Source of the DNA: an uncultured Acidimicrobiaceae bacterium
GTDB taxonomy: Bacteria > Actinomycetota > Acidimicrobiia > Acidimicrobiales > Ilumatobacteraceae
Assembly: GCA_903919455.1 (NCBI GenBank)
Contig: CAIXIJ010000008.1
Span: forward strand, 46,016 to 110,015
Direction: 5' to 3'
Length of the DNA stretch: 64,000 nt
A program made the translations under genes and the position numbers. This document shows positions 15,534-26,116 of this stretch, one piece after another. Positions within the stretch are counted from its first letter, which is position 1. Each line of letters begins with the position of its first letter. The notes below the pieces were generated by a model. The model was not told the DNA's origin. It did no database searches and saw only the letters and a program-made list of their open reading frames with translations.

Positions 15534-16454
15534 ATGGAACATGTGCGCTGGCTCTCTCGCCCCACGCTGCGACGCCCCACGCTGATTGCGGCGTTCACGG
15601 GTTGGAACGACGCGGGCGATGCAGCGAGCAACAGTGTGCGGCATCTTGTGGAGGCCTGGCAGGCCCAGCCACTCGCTGAGATCGACCCCGAGGAGTTCAC
15701 CGACTTCGCCACGGTTCGACCCCTCGTGCGCCTGAACCCCGACCGCACGCGAGCCATCGTGTGGCCCACAGTGGGGCTCTGGAGCGCCAGCACGCCGGGT
15801 GGCGATGTCATCCTCATGCTCGGCCCCGAGCCGGCGCTGCGGTGGCGCCTCTTCACCGACCAACTCGTAGCGGTGGCTCAGGAGTACGACGTGTCGCTCG
15901 TACTCACGCTCGGCGCGCTCTTGGCCGACGTGCCGCACTCTCGACCGGTTCAGCTCATCGGCACCGCCACCGACCAGCAGATCATCGATCGGTTCGACCT
16001 GCAGCGCAGTCGCTACGAAGGCCCCACCGGCATCGTCGGTGTCGTGCACGACGCGTGCACACGCGCCGATTTGGCGTCCGCATCGCTGTGGGCTGCCGTA
16101 CCTGCCTACGCGTCGCAGGTGCCATCTCCGAAGGCCGCACTCGCATTGGTGGAACGCGCCTGCGAGATGCTCGGCACGCCCGGCCCGGTGGCCCGGCTTC
16201 GCCAAGAGGCCGATGCCTACGACGACCGCGTCACCTCCTTCGTGGCCGACGACGCCGACCTCATCGGCTACGTCGCCCGGCTCGAGCACCTCAGCGATGC
16301 CGGTGAACTCGACGACGATTTCGACGATGACGAAGATGACGACGACGATGCCATCGGCGGCGAGCTGGCCGACGACGACGAGGAACTCGACAGCGACGAG
16401 TTGATGGCCGAGCTGGAGCGCTTCCTGCGCGACCAGGGCACCGACGAACACTGA
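15534..16454 (+). CDS. PAC2 family protein
   Basis: 306 residues ('TLIAAFTGWNDAGDAASNSVRHL', then 'VILMLGPEPALRW' and 'LGALLADVPHSRP'). PAC2 is the fold of proteasome assembly chaperones and is widespread in actinobacteria. The last 50 residues are extremely acidic (runs of Asp/Glu, about 262-306), ending 'ELERFLRDQGTDEH'; this tail may bind a basic partner. In-frame GTGs at 15525 and 15531 are alternative starts. Confidence 0.85.
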   Translation: MEHVRWLSRPTLRRPTLIAAFTGWNDAGDAASNSVRHLVEAWQAQPLAEIDPEEFTDFATVRPLVRLNPDRTRAIVWPTVGLWSASTPGGDVILMLGPEPALRWRLFTDQLVAVAQEYDVSLVLTLGALLADVPHSRPVQLIGTATDQQIIDRFDLQRSRYEGPTGIVGVVHDACTRADLASASLWAAVPAYASQVPSPKAALALVERACEMLGTPGPVARLRQEADAYDDRVTSFVADDADLIGYVARLEHLSDAGELDDDFDDDEDDDDDAIGGELADDDEELDSDELMAELERFLRDQGTDEH

Positions 16455-16469
16455 CCGCCGGTTCGCTGC

Positions 16470-17207
16470 TCAGCCAGCAGTGGGGTGATCGCCGCGCCAC
16501 ACCTGCGGGCGGGGCGGATCGAACGTGGAGGCCAAGATGGCGCCATCGATGGCAGCGAACGCCATCGGCCCCCACCACTCGGCACCCGCCGTCGGCGTCG
16601 GCAACGCGTCGCGAGAGAACCAGCCCACATCCGAGGTTTCGAGCGGGTGGCCCTGCAGGGTGCCACCGGTGGCACGGCAGTGGAACAGCAGCAGGTGCAT
16701 AGAGAACCGCGTGAACCCCATACGTTGTCCGTCGACGACGGCGAGCAGCTGCACGGGCTCGCATTCGATGCCGGTTTCCTCCAGCACTTCCTTCACCACC
16801 ACTTCGCTGGCGGAGTAGCCCACATCGGCCCAGCCGGTGGGGTACAGCCACACGCCGCTGTCGCTGCGCTGCATCAGCAGCACCTCGCCGGCGTCGTTAC
16901 CCACCACGGCACCCACCGCCACCTTCGGCGTGATGTAACCGGGCACGCCCTCGCCCACGCTGTCCATCCATTCCTGGATGAAGTGGTCGGTCTCGCGGCG
17001 CACCTCCAACGCATCGTCGGCAGCGGCCTTGATGTCGGCCGCCACATGCAGGATCTCCTCGAAGCGCTCACGCTCGTAGAGGCTCTGCGTGAAGCCCAGA
17101 CCGGTGCGCGCAATGGCGGCCAGGGTCTCGCTCCAGCGCACCAGATCGCGGGTGAAGTCGGCGGGGTCGGCATCGCTCACGGCGCACACGATAACTTGCG
17201 CTGACAT
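16470..17207 (-). CDS. NUDIX hydrolase with Nudix_N domain
   Basis: 245 residues. An N-terminal helical Nudix_N region (about 15-80) precedes the catalytic domain 'KVAVGAVVGNDAGEVLLMQRSDSGVWLYPTGW'-like strands. The Nudix box 'GWADVGYSASEVVVKEVLEETGI' is split over residues about 127-149; the usual first Glu is Tyr and Arg is Lys, as in other Nudix_N proteins, while the metal-binding 'EVLEE' is kept. It would hydrolyse an ADP-ribose-like or nucleoside diphosphate-X substrate. Confidence 0.88.
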   Translation of the reverse strand: MSAQVIVCAVSDADPADFTRDLVRWSETLAAIARTGLGFTQSLYERERFEEILHVAADIKAAADDALEVRRETDHFIQEWMDSVGEGVPGYITPKVAVGAVVGNDAGEVLLMQRSDSGVWLYPTGWADVGYSASEVVVKEVLEETGIECEPVQLLAVVDGQRMGFTRFSMHLLLFHCRATGGTLQGHPLETSDVGWFSRDALPTPTAGAEWWGPMAFAAIDGAILASTFDPPRPQVWRGDHPTAG

Positions 17208-17286
17208 CCCGAGCGGTAGGTGGTTGATCGGTTACCTTACGTGATGACAGTGCTGCGCCGTCCCTGCGCAACCGTCAGGGCTGGCG

Positions 17287-17317
17287 AGCTGGGGATCTCT
17301 CCCGTCGATCCCTAGCT
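17287..17317. promoter_or_regulatory. 11-bp imperfect inverted repeat upstream of the binding lipoprotein
   Basis: AGCTGGGGATC and GATCCCTAGCT pair with one mismatch around a 9-nt loop, 13 bp before the TACACT box. Position and symmetry suggest an operator. Confidence 0.35.
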
Positions 17318-17329
17318 GGCCGCCTCTTC

Positions 17330-17335
17330 TACACT
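17330..17335 (+). promoter_or_regulatory. -10 box TACACT of the solute-binding lipoprotein gene
   Basis: Seven nt separate it from the GTG at 17343; no ribosome binding site is present. Confidence 0.45.
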
Positions 17336-17342
17336 CCACACC

Positions 17343-18617
17343 GTGCACGGTCGACGCTGCTTCCTCGTCGTGGTGTTCGGGGCCTCAGCGCTGATGGTCG
17401 CGTGCAGCAAGGGGTCCGAGGGGACAACCACCACCACCGCGCCTGCGGCGACCACCACCACGGCCGCCGCTGCGGACGACGGCATCCTCGAGATCGGCGC
17501 AGTACTGCCTGGCGGAGGTGCGGCCGCCGACATGGGCGTGTCGATGCGAGCAGCGCTCACGATGGCGGCCGACGAAGTGAACAAGGCCGGCGGAGTGAAC
17601 GGCCGACCGATCTCCGTCGTGATGCGCGACGAGGGCGACAGCGCCGCCACGGCGCTGGCCGCCGTGCAAGAACTCGTGCAGGGACGCGCCGATGTCATCA
17701 TCGGCCCCACCTCGTCACTGAACCTGCTCGCCACGTTGTCTGCCACCGTCACCAAGAACGTGCTGACATGCTCGCCCACCTCATCGGCGCTGTCGCTCGA
17801 CAACTATCCCTCGAACGGATTGCTGCTGCGCACCGTTCCCAGCGACTCGCTACAGGCGCAGGCCATCGCTCGCACCGTCGACCAGACCGGCCGACAGTCC
17901 GCGGTGGTCGCCTATCTCGATGACGCCTACGGCCGACCTTTGGCCGATGAGGTGTCGGCAGCGCTCGGCCAGCAGAACACCGCGGTGGAGGGCACGTTCC
18001 CATTCGACCCCGGAACCACACCCGATACCACCGCCATCGACAGCATCGCAGCGCTGGCCCCCGACGTGGTGGTCGTGGTGGCCGACGCTGTGAGCGGGCC
18101 TGGCATCGTCGCCGCCATCGGTGCTGCCCTCCCGAACCGCCTGCCCACCTTTGTGGTCAACGATGCGATGCGCCGCCCCGACGCATCCATCGCGCCGTAC
18201 TCGAAGGCCGTCGCGGCGCAGATCGTGGGTGTGTCGCCACTCGCGTACCCCGACGACGCAGCGTTCAGCCAACGCCTGAAGGCCGTAGACCCTGCGGCTG
18301 GCGGCCTCTACGCAGTGAACGCGTACGACTGCCTCACCCTGGTGGCTATCGCCTCCGACCTCATCCGGTCGGACAATGCACGGCAGATCGCTGCCGCCGT
18401 GCAACAGGTGAGCACCGGCGGCAGCAGCTGTGCCAACTTCGCCGACTGCATGCGCGTGGCCGACGAGGGTCGCAACCTGGATTACGACGGACCCAACGGA
18501 GTGCTGGCGTTGGACGCAATCGGCCGCACCACGATTGCCAAGTTCGAGCAGTTTCGCATCGACCCCGACACCGGACGCGACGTGCGGCGAAACGTGATCA
18601 CCGTCGGTTACACCTGA
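17343..18617 (+). CDS. Branched-chain amino acid-type ABC solute-binding lipoprotein
   Basis: 424 residues. The signal peptide ends in 'LMVACSKGS' (lipid-attached Cys about 20), followed by a Thr-rich linker. The Peripla_BP_6 fold is seen in 'LEIGAVLPGGGAAADMGVSMRAAL', 'INGRPI'-like 'VNGRPISVVMRDEG' and 'VIIGPTSS'. Such proteins bind amino acids, amides or short-chain acids outside the membrane. No permease or ATPase genes are nearby, so it is an orphan receptor in this window. Confidence 0.85.
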   Translation: MHGRRCFLVVVFGASALMVACSKGSEGTTTTTAPAATTTTAAAADDGILEIGAVLPGGGAAADMGVSMRAALTMAADEVNKAGGVNGRPISVVMRDEGDSAATALAAVQELVQGRADVIIGPTSSLNLLATLSATVTKNVLTCSPTSSALSLDNYPSNGLLLRTVPSDSLQAQAIARTVDQTGRQSAVVAYLDDAYGRPLADEVSAALGQQNTAVEGTFPFDPGTTPDTTAIDSIAALAPDVVVVVADAVSGPGIVAAIGAALPNRLPTFVVNDAMRRPDASIAPYSKAVAAQIVGVSPLAYPDDAAFSQRLKAVDPAAGGLYAVNAYDCLTLVAIASDLIRSDNARQIAAAVQQVSTGGSSCANFADCMRVADEGRNLDYDGPNGVLALDAIGRTTIAKFEQFRIDPDTGRDVRRNVITVGYT

Positions 18618-18643
18618 CGCTGCGAGCAACGAGGGCTTCAGCG

Positions 18644-19321
18644 TCAGATCGACGTGACCAATTCCTCAACCGGCACCACGAAGCCGGTGTAGAACGCGCC
18701 GAACTCGCCGTACAACGCGGATGCCTCATCGAAGCGCATCGTGTACACGACCTCCTTCAACACGTCGGGAGTGACGGCGAACAGAGTGACACCCCATTCG
18801 AAGTCGTCGACGCCAGCCGAGCCCGTGACGTACTGCACCACGCGGCCAGCGAACTTTCGACCGCTGGTGCCGTGCTCCATCATCAGGCTCTTGCGCTCTT
18901 CGAACGGCAGCGTGAACCAGTTTGCGTGCCCTTCGCGCTTCTTCGACATCGGGTAGAAGCACCACGCCGGCATGTGCACCTTCGGGGGCAGATCGGGATA
19001 GAGCCGACCGTTGAGATGCTCCTGGGGCATACCGGCGGTGTACTCGCTGGTCTCGGTGAGGCTGACGTAGCTGTCCACCACGTCGAGACCTCCGTGCTGC
19101 AGACCGGTCTGCAGCGCACGCAGTTCGCGCCAGTCCTCGTGCATGGCCATCACAGCCGCATCGCACTTGTGGCCGAGCGTGGCCACCGTGACCACCTGCA
19201 CGCCTGCGGCTTCAGCGGCCTTCACCGCCGCCACCACGGCCTCACCGTCGAAGAACGGGGTCGGCTTGCAGAACAGGTGCACCACACCACGGCCGACGGA
19301 GGGGCTGATCGGATCGCTCAT
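18644..19321 (-). CDS. hemQ: Coproheme decarboxylase (chlorite dismutase family)
   Basis: 225 residues, normal for actinobacterial HemQ/ChdC. The catalytic-type Tyr lies in 'WCFYPMSKKR', and the haem-ligand His in 'SLMMEHGTSGRKFAGRVVQY'. The enzyme turns coproheme III into haem b in the coproporphyrin-dependent pathway of Gram-positive bacteria. No other haem genes are adjacent. Confidence 0.88.
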   Translation of the reverse strand: MSDPISPSVGRGVVHLFCKPTPFFDGEAVVAAVKAAEAAGVQVVTVATLGHKCDAAVMAMHEDWRELRALQTGLQHGGLDVVDSYVSLTETSEYTAGMPQEHLNGRLYPDLPPKVHMPAWCFYPMSKKREGHANWFTLPFEERKSLMMEHGTSGRKFAGRVVQYVTGSAGVDDFEWGVTLFAVTPDVLKEVVYTMRFDEASALYGEFGAFYTGFVVPVEELVTSI

Positions 19322-19348
19322 GCCCCACAGGTTACGCCGCGGGATCGG

Positions 19349-20155
19349 TCAGGTGGCCAGCCGCTCGGGTGAGTAAATGTTCAGCCGGTCGTGACGGGCG
19401 AACCCGGCCAGCACCAGACCGGCGCGACGGGCAGTGTGCACGGCCAAGGCCGTAGGAGCGCTCACGGCGACGAGTGTGGAAAACCCCGCCGCCCACGCCT
19501 TCTGCACCAACTCGAAGCTGGCACGACCGCTCACGAACAAGCCGAGACCGGTGGCCGGCAGCGTGCCGTCGAGCAGCAGTCGGCCCACCACTTTGTCGAC
19601 GGCGTTGTGCCGGCCCACGTCTTCGCGGGTGAGCAGGATCTCGCCGGTTGCCGTGAACGCTGCTGCGGCATGCACGGCACCCGTGCTGTCGAACAACCCC
19701 TGACCATTGCGCACGATGTCGGGCACGGCTTGCAGCACGTCGAGCGAGATAGGCGCCGTGGCGGGCAAGGGCTGCAACCACTCGCACAGTTCGTCGATGG
19801 CATCGTTGCCGCACAGGCCGCAGCTCGAGGTGGTGTTGCCCAGGCGTACGCGCGGGGCAGGGGCGCGGCCGCCGGTTTCCACCGTGACGACGTTGAACTC
19901 GCTGCCCACCGCGGATCCGTTGGCGCAGTATCGAACGCCCAACACCGGTGCGCCAGCCAGCAGGCCGTCGGTGAAACAGAAGCCCACCGCCAACTCGTAG
20001 TCGTTTCCCGGCGTGCGCATGGTGGTGCTCACCGTGGTGCCATCGAGCTGCACCGTCATGGGCTCTTCCACGATCAGGTCGTCGGGCTGGCGCGCCGCCA
20101 CGCCGTCGTGCACCTTGGTGACGAGCAACGTCTCGCTGCGGCTACGCGGGGCCAT
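19349..20155 (-). CDS. fdhD: FdhD sulfurtransferase for formate dehydrogenase
   Basis: 268 residues. The redox-active motif 'SSCGLCGNDAIDEL' and 'REDVGRHNAVDKVVGRLL' identify FdhD, which transfers sulfur from IscS to the bis-MGD cofactor of formate dehydrogenases. Its likely client here is the molybdopterin oxidoreductase at 39088, although the two are 19 kb apart. Confidence 0.93.
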   Translation of the reverse strand: MAPRSRSETLLVTKVHDGVAARQPDDLIVEEPMTVQLDGTTVSTTMRTPGNDYELAVGFCFTDGLLAGAPVLGVRYCANGSAVGSEFNVVTVETGGRAPAPRVRLGNTTSSCGLCGNDAIDELCEWLQPLPATAPISLDVLQAVPDIVRNGQGLFDSTGAVHAAAAFTATGEILLTREDVGRHNAVDKVVGRLLLDGTLPATGLGLFVSGRASFELVQKAWAAGFSTLVAVSAPTALAVHTARRAGLVLAGFARHDRLNIYSPERLAT

Positions 20156-20212
20156 ACGACGAGACGGTATCCGTGAAAGCAGACATTGCGCGATTTGGAA
20201 CTGTGTGGGTAC

Positions 20213-20218
20213 TACGGT
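20213..20218 (+). promoter_or_regulatory. -10 box TACGGT of the aquaporin gene
   Basis: Eight nt separate it from the ATG at 20227; no ribosome binding site is present. Confidence 0.35.
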
Positions 20219-20226
20219 TTTCGTTC

Positions 20227-20934
20227 ATGAGCGACACCAACACCAACAGTAAGCGAATCATGCTCGCCGAGCTCCTGGGCACGTGTGTGCTCATGCTCGG
20301 CGGCCCCGGCACGGCCATCCTCGGTGGCGGCGGCGACGGCATCGGCCTGCTCGCCATCGCACTGGGCTTCGGCTTCTCACTGGCCATCATGGCCTACGTC
20401 ATCGGGCCCATCAGCGGCTGCCACATCAACCCGGCAGTCACCCTCGGCCTCCTCATCGCCAAGAAGATCGACAAGGCCCACGCCACGGCGGCGGTCATCG
20501 GTCAGGTCATCGGCGGCATCATCGGTGGCGGCATCATCGCCATCATCGTGAGCAGCGGTGGCGGCTGGAGCACCCGTGGCGGCTTCGCCTCGAACCTGTA
20601 CGACAAGGCCGACGGCTTCCTCGGCCTCGGCGCTGCCATCGTCGCGGAGATCGTGCTCACCGCACTGCTGATCGTCGTGGTGCTCGCCACCACCACGAAG
20701 GGCTTCGCCCCCGGCTTCGGCGGTCTCATCGCCGGCCTCACCCTCACCGTCATCCACCTCATCTCGATCCCCGTCGACAACACCTCGGTGAACCCGGCCC
20801 GTTCGCTCGGCGCCGTGGTCTTCTCGCAGGGTTCGCACGGCTGGACCCAGCTGTGGGCCTTCATCGTGTTTCCGCTGGTCGGTGGTGCCCTCGGCGCCAT
20901 CATCCACAAGGTCATCCAGGGCAACGACGCCTGA
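20227..20934 (+). CDS. Aquaporin (MIP family, AqpZ-like)
   Basis: 235 residues with six membrane helices and both half-helix motifs: 'GCHINPAVTLG' (first NPA) and 'NTSVNPARSLG' (second NPA with the selectivity-filter Arg). His in the first loop and small residues nearby suit a water channel rather than a glycerol facilitator. An in-frame GTG at 20173 exists but would add an unlikely hydrophilic leader. A textbook terminator follows. Confidence 0.93.
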   Translation: MSDTNTNSKRIMLAELLGTCVLMLGGPGTAILGGGGDGIGLLAIALGFGFSLAIMAYVIGPISGCHINPAVTLGLLIAKKIDKAHATAAVIGQVIGGIIGGGIIAIIVSSGGGWSTRGGFASNLYDKADGFLGLGAAIVAEIVLTALLIVVVLATTTKGFAPGFGGLIAGLTLTVIHLISIPVDNTSVNPARSLGAVVFSQGSHGWTQLWAFIVFPLVGGALGAIIHKVIQGNDA

Positions 20935-20947
20935 GTCCCTTCAAGTA

Positions 20948-20989
20948 CGAAGGCCGGCCACCCAGGGGTGGCCGGCCTTCGTCGTTTTT
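20948..20989 (+). terminator. Rho-independent terminator of the aquaporin gene
   Basis: A perfect 15-bp GC-rich stem (20948-20962 with 20967-20981), 4-nt loop CAGG, followed by TCGTTTTT. Confidence 0.92.
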
Positions 20990-21025
20990 CGGAACGTCGT
21001 TCTCGCGGGCGCTGCGGCACCCCGC

Positions 21026-22483
21026 TCAGACGGGCAGCAGTGCCAACAACTCCGCGCGGTGCTTCGGACCCAGCGGTTCTTCGGGCGGGCGGCTGTCGCG
21101 CTCTTGCCATGCGGCGAACACGCGGGCCTGCACGTCGGGGTCCTTCACCAGCGAGTCGGGTGAAACCAACAGATTGAGGCCACGGAAGAACGCGCGCAGC
21201 ACCACTGCATCGGTGCGCATGGCAGGCATCAAGCCGTCGCGGAACACCGACCGCATGAACGTGCGCGGATCGCTGGTGTCGCCATCGGGGTCTTCGCCCG
21301 CAAGCAGCGCTGCAGAAACGCGCCGCGCCTCGGCATCTTGCTCCACGCCCGAGCGGTACCACGGCACCACTTCGGCGCGCAGATCGGTGTCGTAGTTCGT
21401 CATCATCGCCACCACATCGCCCGGGTTCGCCGCGACCGCCTTCGCCATAAGGTGCGCGCCCCAGAACGCCACCGAGCAGCCGCGGCCATACAACGGGTTC
21501 GTGCACAGCACGGCATCGCCCACGGGAAGGAATCCGGTGGCCACTGGCGTGCCGCCGGGCATGTACTCGCGGAAGCGGTTCAACAGTCCGGCCATCACGT
21601 GCACATCGGGCGTGATGGGCTCGGCGCGACCATCCAGCCACGGTGCGGTGGCCGCCAGCTGACGGGCACATTCATCGAACACCACCGGGTCGGCCAGCAT
21701 CTTGCGCAGTTCATCGTCGGCCGTGGGCGTGGCCAGCGTGACGCTGAAGCTGTCGTTGTCGCCCACGAACACGCCGTACTTCAGGTAGCCCAGGTCGCCA
21801 CCGATGGGACCGCTGCGCGGCGGCACCTGCTGCCCTTCGCGCAGTCGGTAGAAACGGCTGAAGTACACGATGCCCGTGTCGTCCACTTCCTCGGTCACCG
21901 GTGCCGTGCCGGCAGCCTCCAGCCATTCGCTCAACGCGCTGCGGCGGCCTGCTGCAACCACCACCAGATCGGCCTCGATGGTGTTGCCGTCGGCCAGGCG
22001 AACACCAGCCAGGTGCGGCACACCCGGCAGCAACTGATGGTCGGCGGTGAGCACGCCATCGACGCCCTCTCCAACGCGGAACGTGACGCGACCTTCAGCC
22101 AGCGCGCAGCGGCGCAACACCCATTCGAACGTGGTGCGCCGACACGCCAGCATCACCAATTCGTCGTCGTCGGGCTGCCGTTCGAAGTTGGTGATGGTGG
22201 GCGGCAGGTCGTCGCCGAAACGCATCTCGGTGGCGCCTTCGGCCAACAGCGCGGCGTACACATCGGGGTGCTCGTTGCGCAGCAGGCCCACCAGGCGAGC
22301 CAGAAAGGCGTGGCTGTGGCGCACTTGCGGAGCCCCGCGTCGATCCCACTCGAACGCTTCATCGGCCGAGGTGGGCATCGGGGTGTCGTCGCGTTCCACC
22401 ACCGTCACGTCGTGCCCTTGGCGCGCCAGCACCAACGCCGACCCCAGCCCGGCAACGCCTCCACCGACCACCACTACGTTCAT
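21026..22483 (-). CDS. FAD-dependent oxidoreductase/monooxygenase
   Basis: 485 residues. The N-terminal Rossmann motif 'VVVVGGGVAGLGSALVLARQGHDVTVVERD' (residues 3-32) and the second FAD motif 'PVGDAVLCTNPLYGRG' (about 320-335) place it in the geranylgeranyl-reductase/halogenase/PHBH superfamily. The helical C-terminal third is characteristic of actinobacterial members with unknown substrates. No pathway neighbours. Confidence 0.82.
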   Translation of the reverse strand: MNVVVVGGGVAGLGSALVLARQGHDVTVVERDDTPMPTSADEAFEWDRRGAPQVRHSHAFLARLVGLLRNEHPDVYAALLAEGATEMRFGDDLPPTITNFERQPDDDELVMLACRRTTFEWVLRRCALAEGRVTFRVGEGVDGVLTADHQLLPGVPHLAGVRLADGNTIEADLVVVAAGRRSALSEWLEAAGTAPVTEEVDDTGIVYFSRFYRLREGQQVPPRSGPIGGDLGYLKYGVFVGDNDSFSVTLATPTADDELRKMLADPVVFDECARQLAATAPWLDGRAEPITPDVHVMAGLLNRFREYMPGGTPVATGFLPVGDAVLCTNPLYGRGCSVAFWGAHLMAKAVAANPGDVVAMMTNYDTDLRAEVVPWYRSGVEQDAEARRVSAALLAGEDPDGDTSDPRTFMRSVFRDGLMPAMRTDAVVLRAFFRGLNLLVSPDSLVKDPDVQARVFAAWQERDSRPPEEPLGPKHRAELLALLPV

Positions 22484-22534
22484 GGCATCTCACGCTAGGG
22501 CGGTACACCGCCGAGTGCTGCGTCGGAGGGGGTT

Positions 22535-23215
22535 TCAGAGGGCCATCGAGTAGCCGACGCCGCGCACGGTGCGGACCCAGCTCTTCTGATCTGCCACGTC
22601 GACCTTCTTGCGCAGGTTCGCCATGTGCACATCGACCACATGGTCGTCGCCGAACCAGTTCGGGCCCCACACCTTGTCGAGCAATTGCTGACGGGTGAAG
22701 ACCAGCTTCGGGTTGGCCGACATGGTCTCGAGCAGATCGAACTCGATGCGGGTGAGATCCACCTTCACGCCCTGCACGGTGACCTCACGTGAGTGCGGGT
22801 CGAGCACGAGGTCGCCGAACACGCGCGGCAGGCCCTCGGCGCTGTCGGTGCGCGGACGGCGCAGTAGCGCTTCGACGCGAGCCACCAGTTCGCGACCGCT
22901 GAACGGCTTCACGAGGAAGTCGTCGGCGCCGAGCCGGAAACCCTTCAGCTTGTCGACCTCGCCGGAGCGACCCGACACCACGATGACGTAGGCATTGGAG
23001 TGCTCGCGGATGGAACGACACAGGTCGAGGCCGTCACCATCGGGCAGGCCGAGGTCGAGCACCACGAGGTCGGGCATGGCGCTCGACATTGAGGCGAGAG
23101 CGTCGGCCAGCGTGCTCACGGTGCGAACGCGGTAACCCGCGTCGGTGAGCACGTTGGTGGCAAGTTGCGCGAACTCGGGAGCGTCCTCGACCAAGAGCAC
23201 ATCGGTGTCCGTCAC
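22535..23215 (-). CDS. OmpR-family response regulator
   Basis: 226 residues from the GTG at 23215 ('VTDTDVLLVEDAPEF'); a GTG at 23251 would add twelve residues before the first strand. The receiver contains phosphoacceptor Asp in 'LVVLDLGLPDGDGL' and Lys in 'DDFLVKPF'. The C-terminal winged helix includes 'LTRIEFDLLETM' and 'VDVHMANLRKKV'. No kinase is next to it, so it is an orphan in this window. Confidence 0.88.
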   Translation of the reverse strand: MTDTDVLLVEDAPEFAQLATNVLTDAGYRVRTVSTLADALASMSSAMPDLVVLDLGLPDGDGLDLCRSIREHSNAYVIVVSGRSGEVDKLKGFRLGADDFLVKPFSGRELVARVEALLRRPRTDSAEGLPRVFGDLVLDPHSREVTVQGVKVDLTRIEFDLLETMSANPKLVFTRQQLLDKVWGPNWFGDDHVVDVHMANLRKKVDVADQKSWVRTVRGVGYSMAL

Positions 23216-23316
23216 AGTAGGGATTCTGCCACAATCGGTGGCGATCTCCACCTCATCACCCGAGTTGGGCCGAATGACCCAGTTCCGAGGAAGTCGGTCG
23301 GTTGTAGCTCCGCACG

Positions 23317-23661
23317 TCAGGCCGCGATCAAGAAGTCCAGTTCCTCAGGTTGCGGCTCGTGGGCCAACGCCAGTTCGGATCTCACGAAACCATCATGAGC
23401 AGCAGTGCTGGCCAGGGTCTCGAGGGTCCACCAGGCACCCACGCTGCCCTCGGCGGTGAGCGGATGCCAGAGCACTCCGGCATCGCTGAGGCCGGCGCCC
23501 ACGAGGCGATCGACGGCCCAGACGAAGAACACCGCACGGGTGTCGTGATACCGACCTCGATGGAAGGCCGGACGCTCGGTACGCACCTGCTCGAGGGTGG
23601 CCGCTGCGCCGTCGGCGCGGACCGAACGAAGAATGCTGCAGAGGAACTCGCTGTGTGTCAT
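23317..23661 (-). CDS. Hypothetical protein
   Basis: 114 residues from the ATG at 23661 ('MTHSEFLCSILRSV'). Mixed helical protein with 'VFFVWAVDRLVGAGLSDAGVLWHPLTAEG'-like middle; no family recognised and no membrane segment. It is divergent from the Lrp gene across a palindrome, so it may be the Lrp target. Confidence 0.55.
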   Translation of the reverse strand: MTHSEFLCSILRSVRADGAAATLEQVRTERPAFHRGRYHDTRAVFFVWAVDRLVGAGLSDAGVLWHPLTAEGSVGAWWTLETLASTAAHDGFVRSELALAHEPQPEELDFLIAA

Positions 23662-23672
23662 GCCTCTAGTGT

Positions 23673-23701
23673 TCCGGCGCAAGGGCTGCGAAAGCGCCGG
23701 A
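23673..23701. promoter_or_regulatory. Inverted repeat TCCGGCGC-N13-GCGCCGGA
   Basis: A perfect 8-bp inverted repeat between the divergent hypothetical and Lrp genes, 12 bp before the first Lrp ATG; candidate autoregulatory site. Confidence 0.45.
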
Positions 23702-23713
23702 CTTCATGCCAGA

Positions 23714-24157
23714 ATGACCATTATGACTGTGGATTCCTCAGTACTTGATCATGTCGACCGCGATATTCTCGCTATTCTGCGCGATGACGCTCGCATTCCG
23801 TACCAGGCGCTCGGCCAGCGGGTGCACCTGTCAGCCAACGCTGCCGCCGACCGAGTGCGCCGCCTCATCCGCCTCGGCGTGATCCGCCGCTTCACCATCG
23901 AGATCGACCAATCGCAACTGGGCCGCGACCTCGAAGCCGTCATCGACGTGCGCGTCGCCGACCTGGAGGTGTTCAAAGAGGGTGCACTCACCTGTCCGGA
24001 GGTGAACTCGCTCACCCACGTCACGGGTCGGACCGACTATCAGCTCAACGTCAGTTGCGCTGGCACCAGCGGCTTGAACGCGCTGCTCACGCGGTTCACA
24101 AAGGAGTTCACCGCAGCCGAGACCCTCACCACGGTGGTGCTCGAACGGGTGCGCTGA
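23714..24157 (+). CDS. Lrp/AsnC family transcriptional regulator
   Basis: 147 residues from the first ATG (a second at 23723). The N-terminal HTH 'LDHVDRDILAILRDDARIPYQALGQRVHLSANAAADRVRRL' spans residues 10-50, followed by the RAM/ligand-binding beta-alpha-beta domain ('LEAVIDVRVAD', 'VTGRTDYQLNVSC'). Amino-acid responsive control is typical of the family. Confidence 0.88.
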   Translation: MTIMTVDSSVLDHVDRDILAILRDDARIPYQALGQRVHLSANAAADRVRRLIRLGVIRRFTIEIDQSQLGRDLEAVIDVRVADLEVFKEGALTCPEVNSLTHVTGRTDYQLNVSCAGTSGLNALLTRFTKEFTAAETLTTVVLERVR

Positions 24158-24196
24158 CGCCCCGCGCGTGTTGCCGGTTAGCAGTCCAGGGTTTAG

Positions 24197-25891
<1,695 letters not shown>

Positions 25892-25924
25892 GTCCCTCCC
25901 GCAGCCCGCTGCACTGAACAACCG

Positions 25925-25956
25925 AAGGGGCCCGGCGCAACAGCGCCGGGCCCCTT
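25925..25956 (+). terminator. GroEL terminator hairpin
   Basis: A perfect 14-bp stem (25925-25938 with 25943-25956) around AACA, with A residues before and TT at the base after it; no longer U tract. Confidence 0.8.
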
Positions 25957-25967
25957 CCGCATCCCAG

Positions 25968-26110
25968 ATCCGAGTCCCACGCCCCCATCCGAGTCGGTCG
26001 TCACCATCCGAGTCCGTCGTCACCATCCGAGTGTGGACTCGCACCCCGTATGCGAGTCCCGACTCGGATGGGGGGCTGGGACTCGGATGGGGCCCAGCGA
26101 CTCGGACGGG
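25968..26110. repeat. 19-nt-period array of ATCCGAGTC with inverted copies
   Basis: Direct units begin at 25968, 25987, 26006 and 26025 (exact 19-nt steps), with a degenerate unit at 26050. Inverted units (GACTCGGAT/C) begin at 26061, 26080 and 26099, again 19 nt apart. Segment 25982-25995 is perfectly complementary to 26061-26074 (14 bp). It lies between convergent groEL and hpt genes. Confidence 0.85.
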
Positions 26111-26116
26111 TAAGGG

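Noticed and set aside
25968..26110. CRISPR array
   Set aside because: Repeats are only 9 nt with 10-nt spacers, half are inverted, and no cas genes exist in the window.
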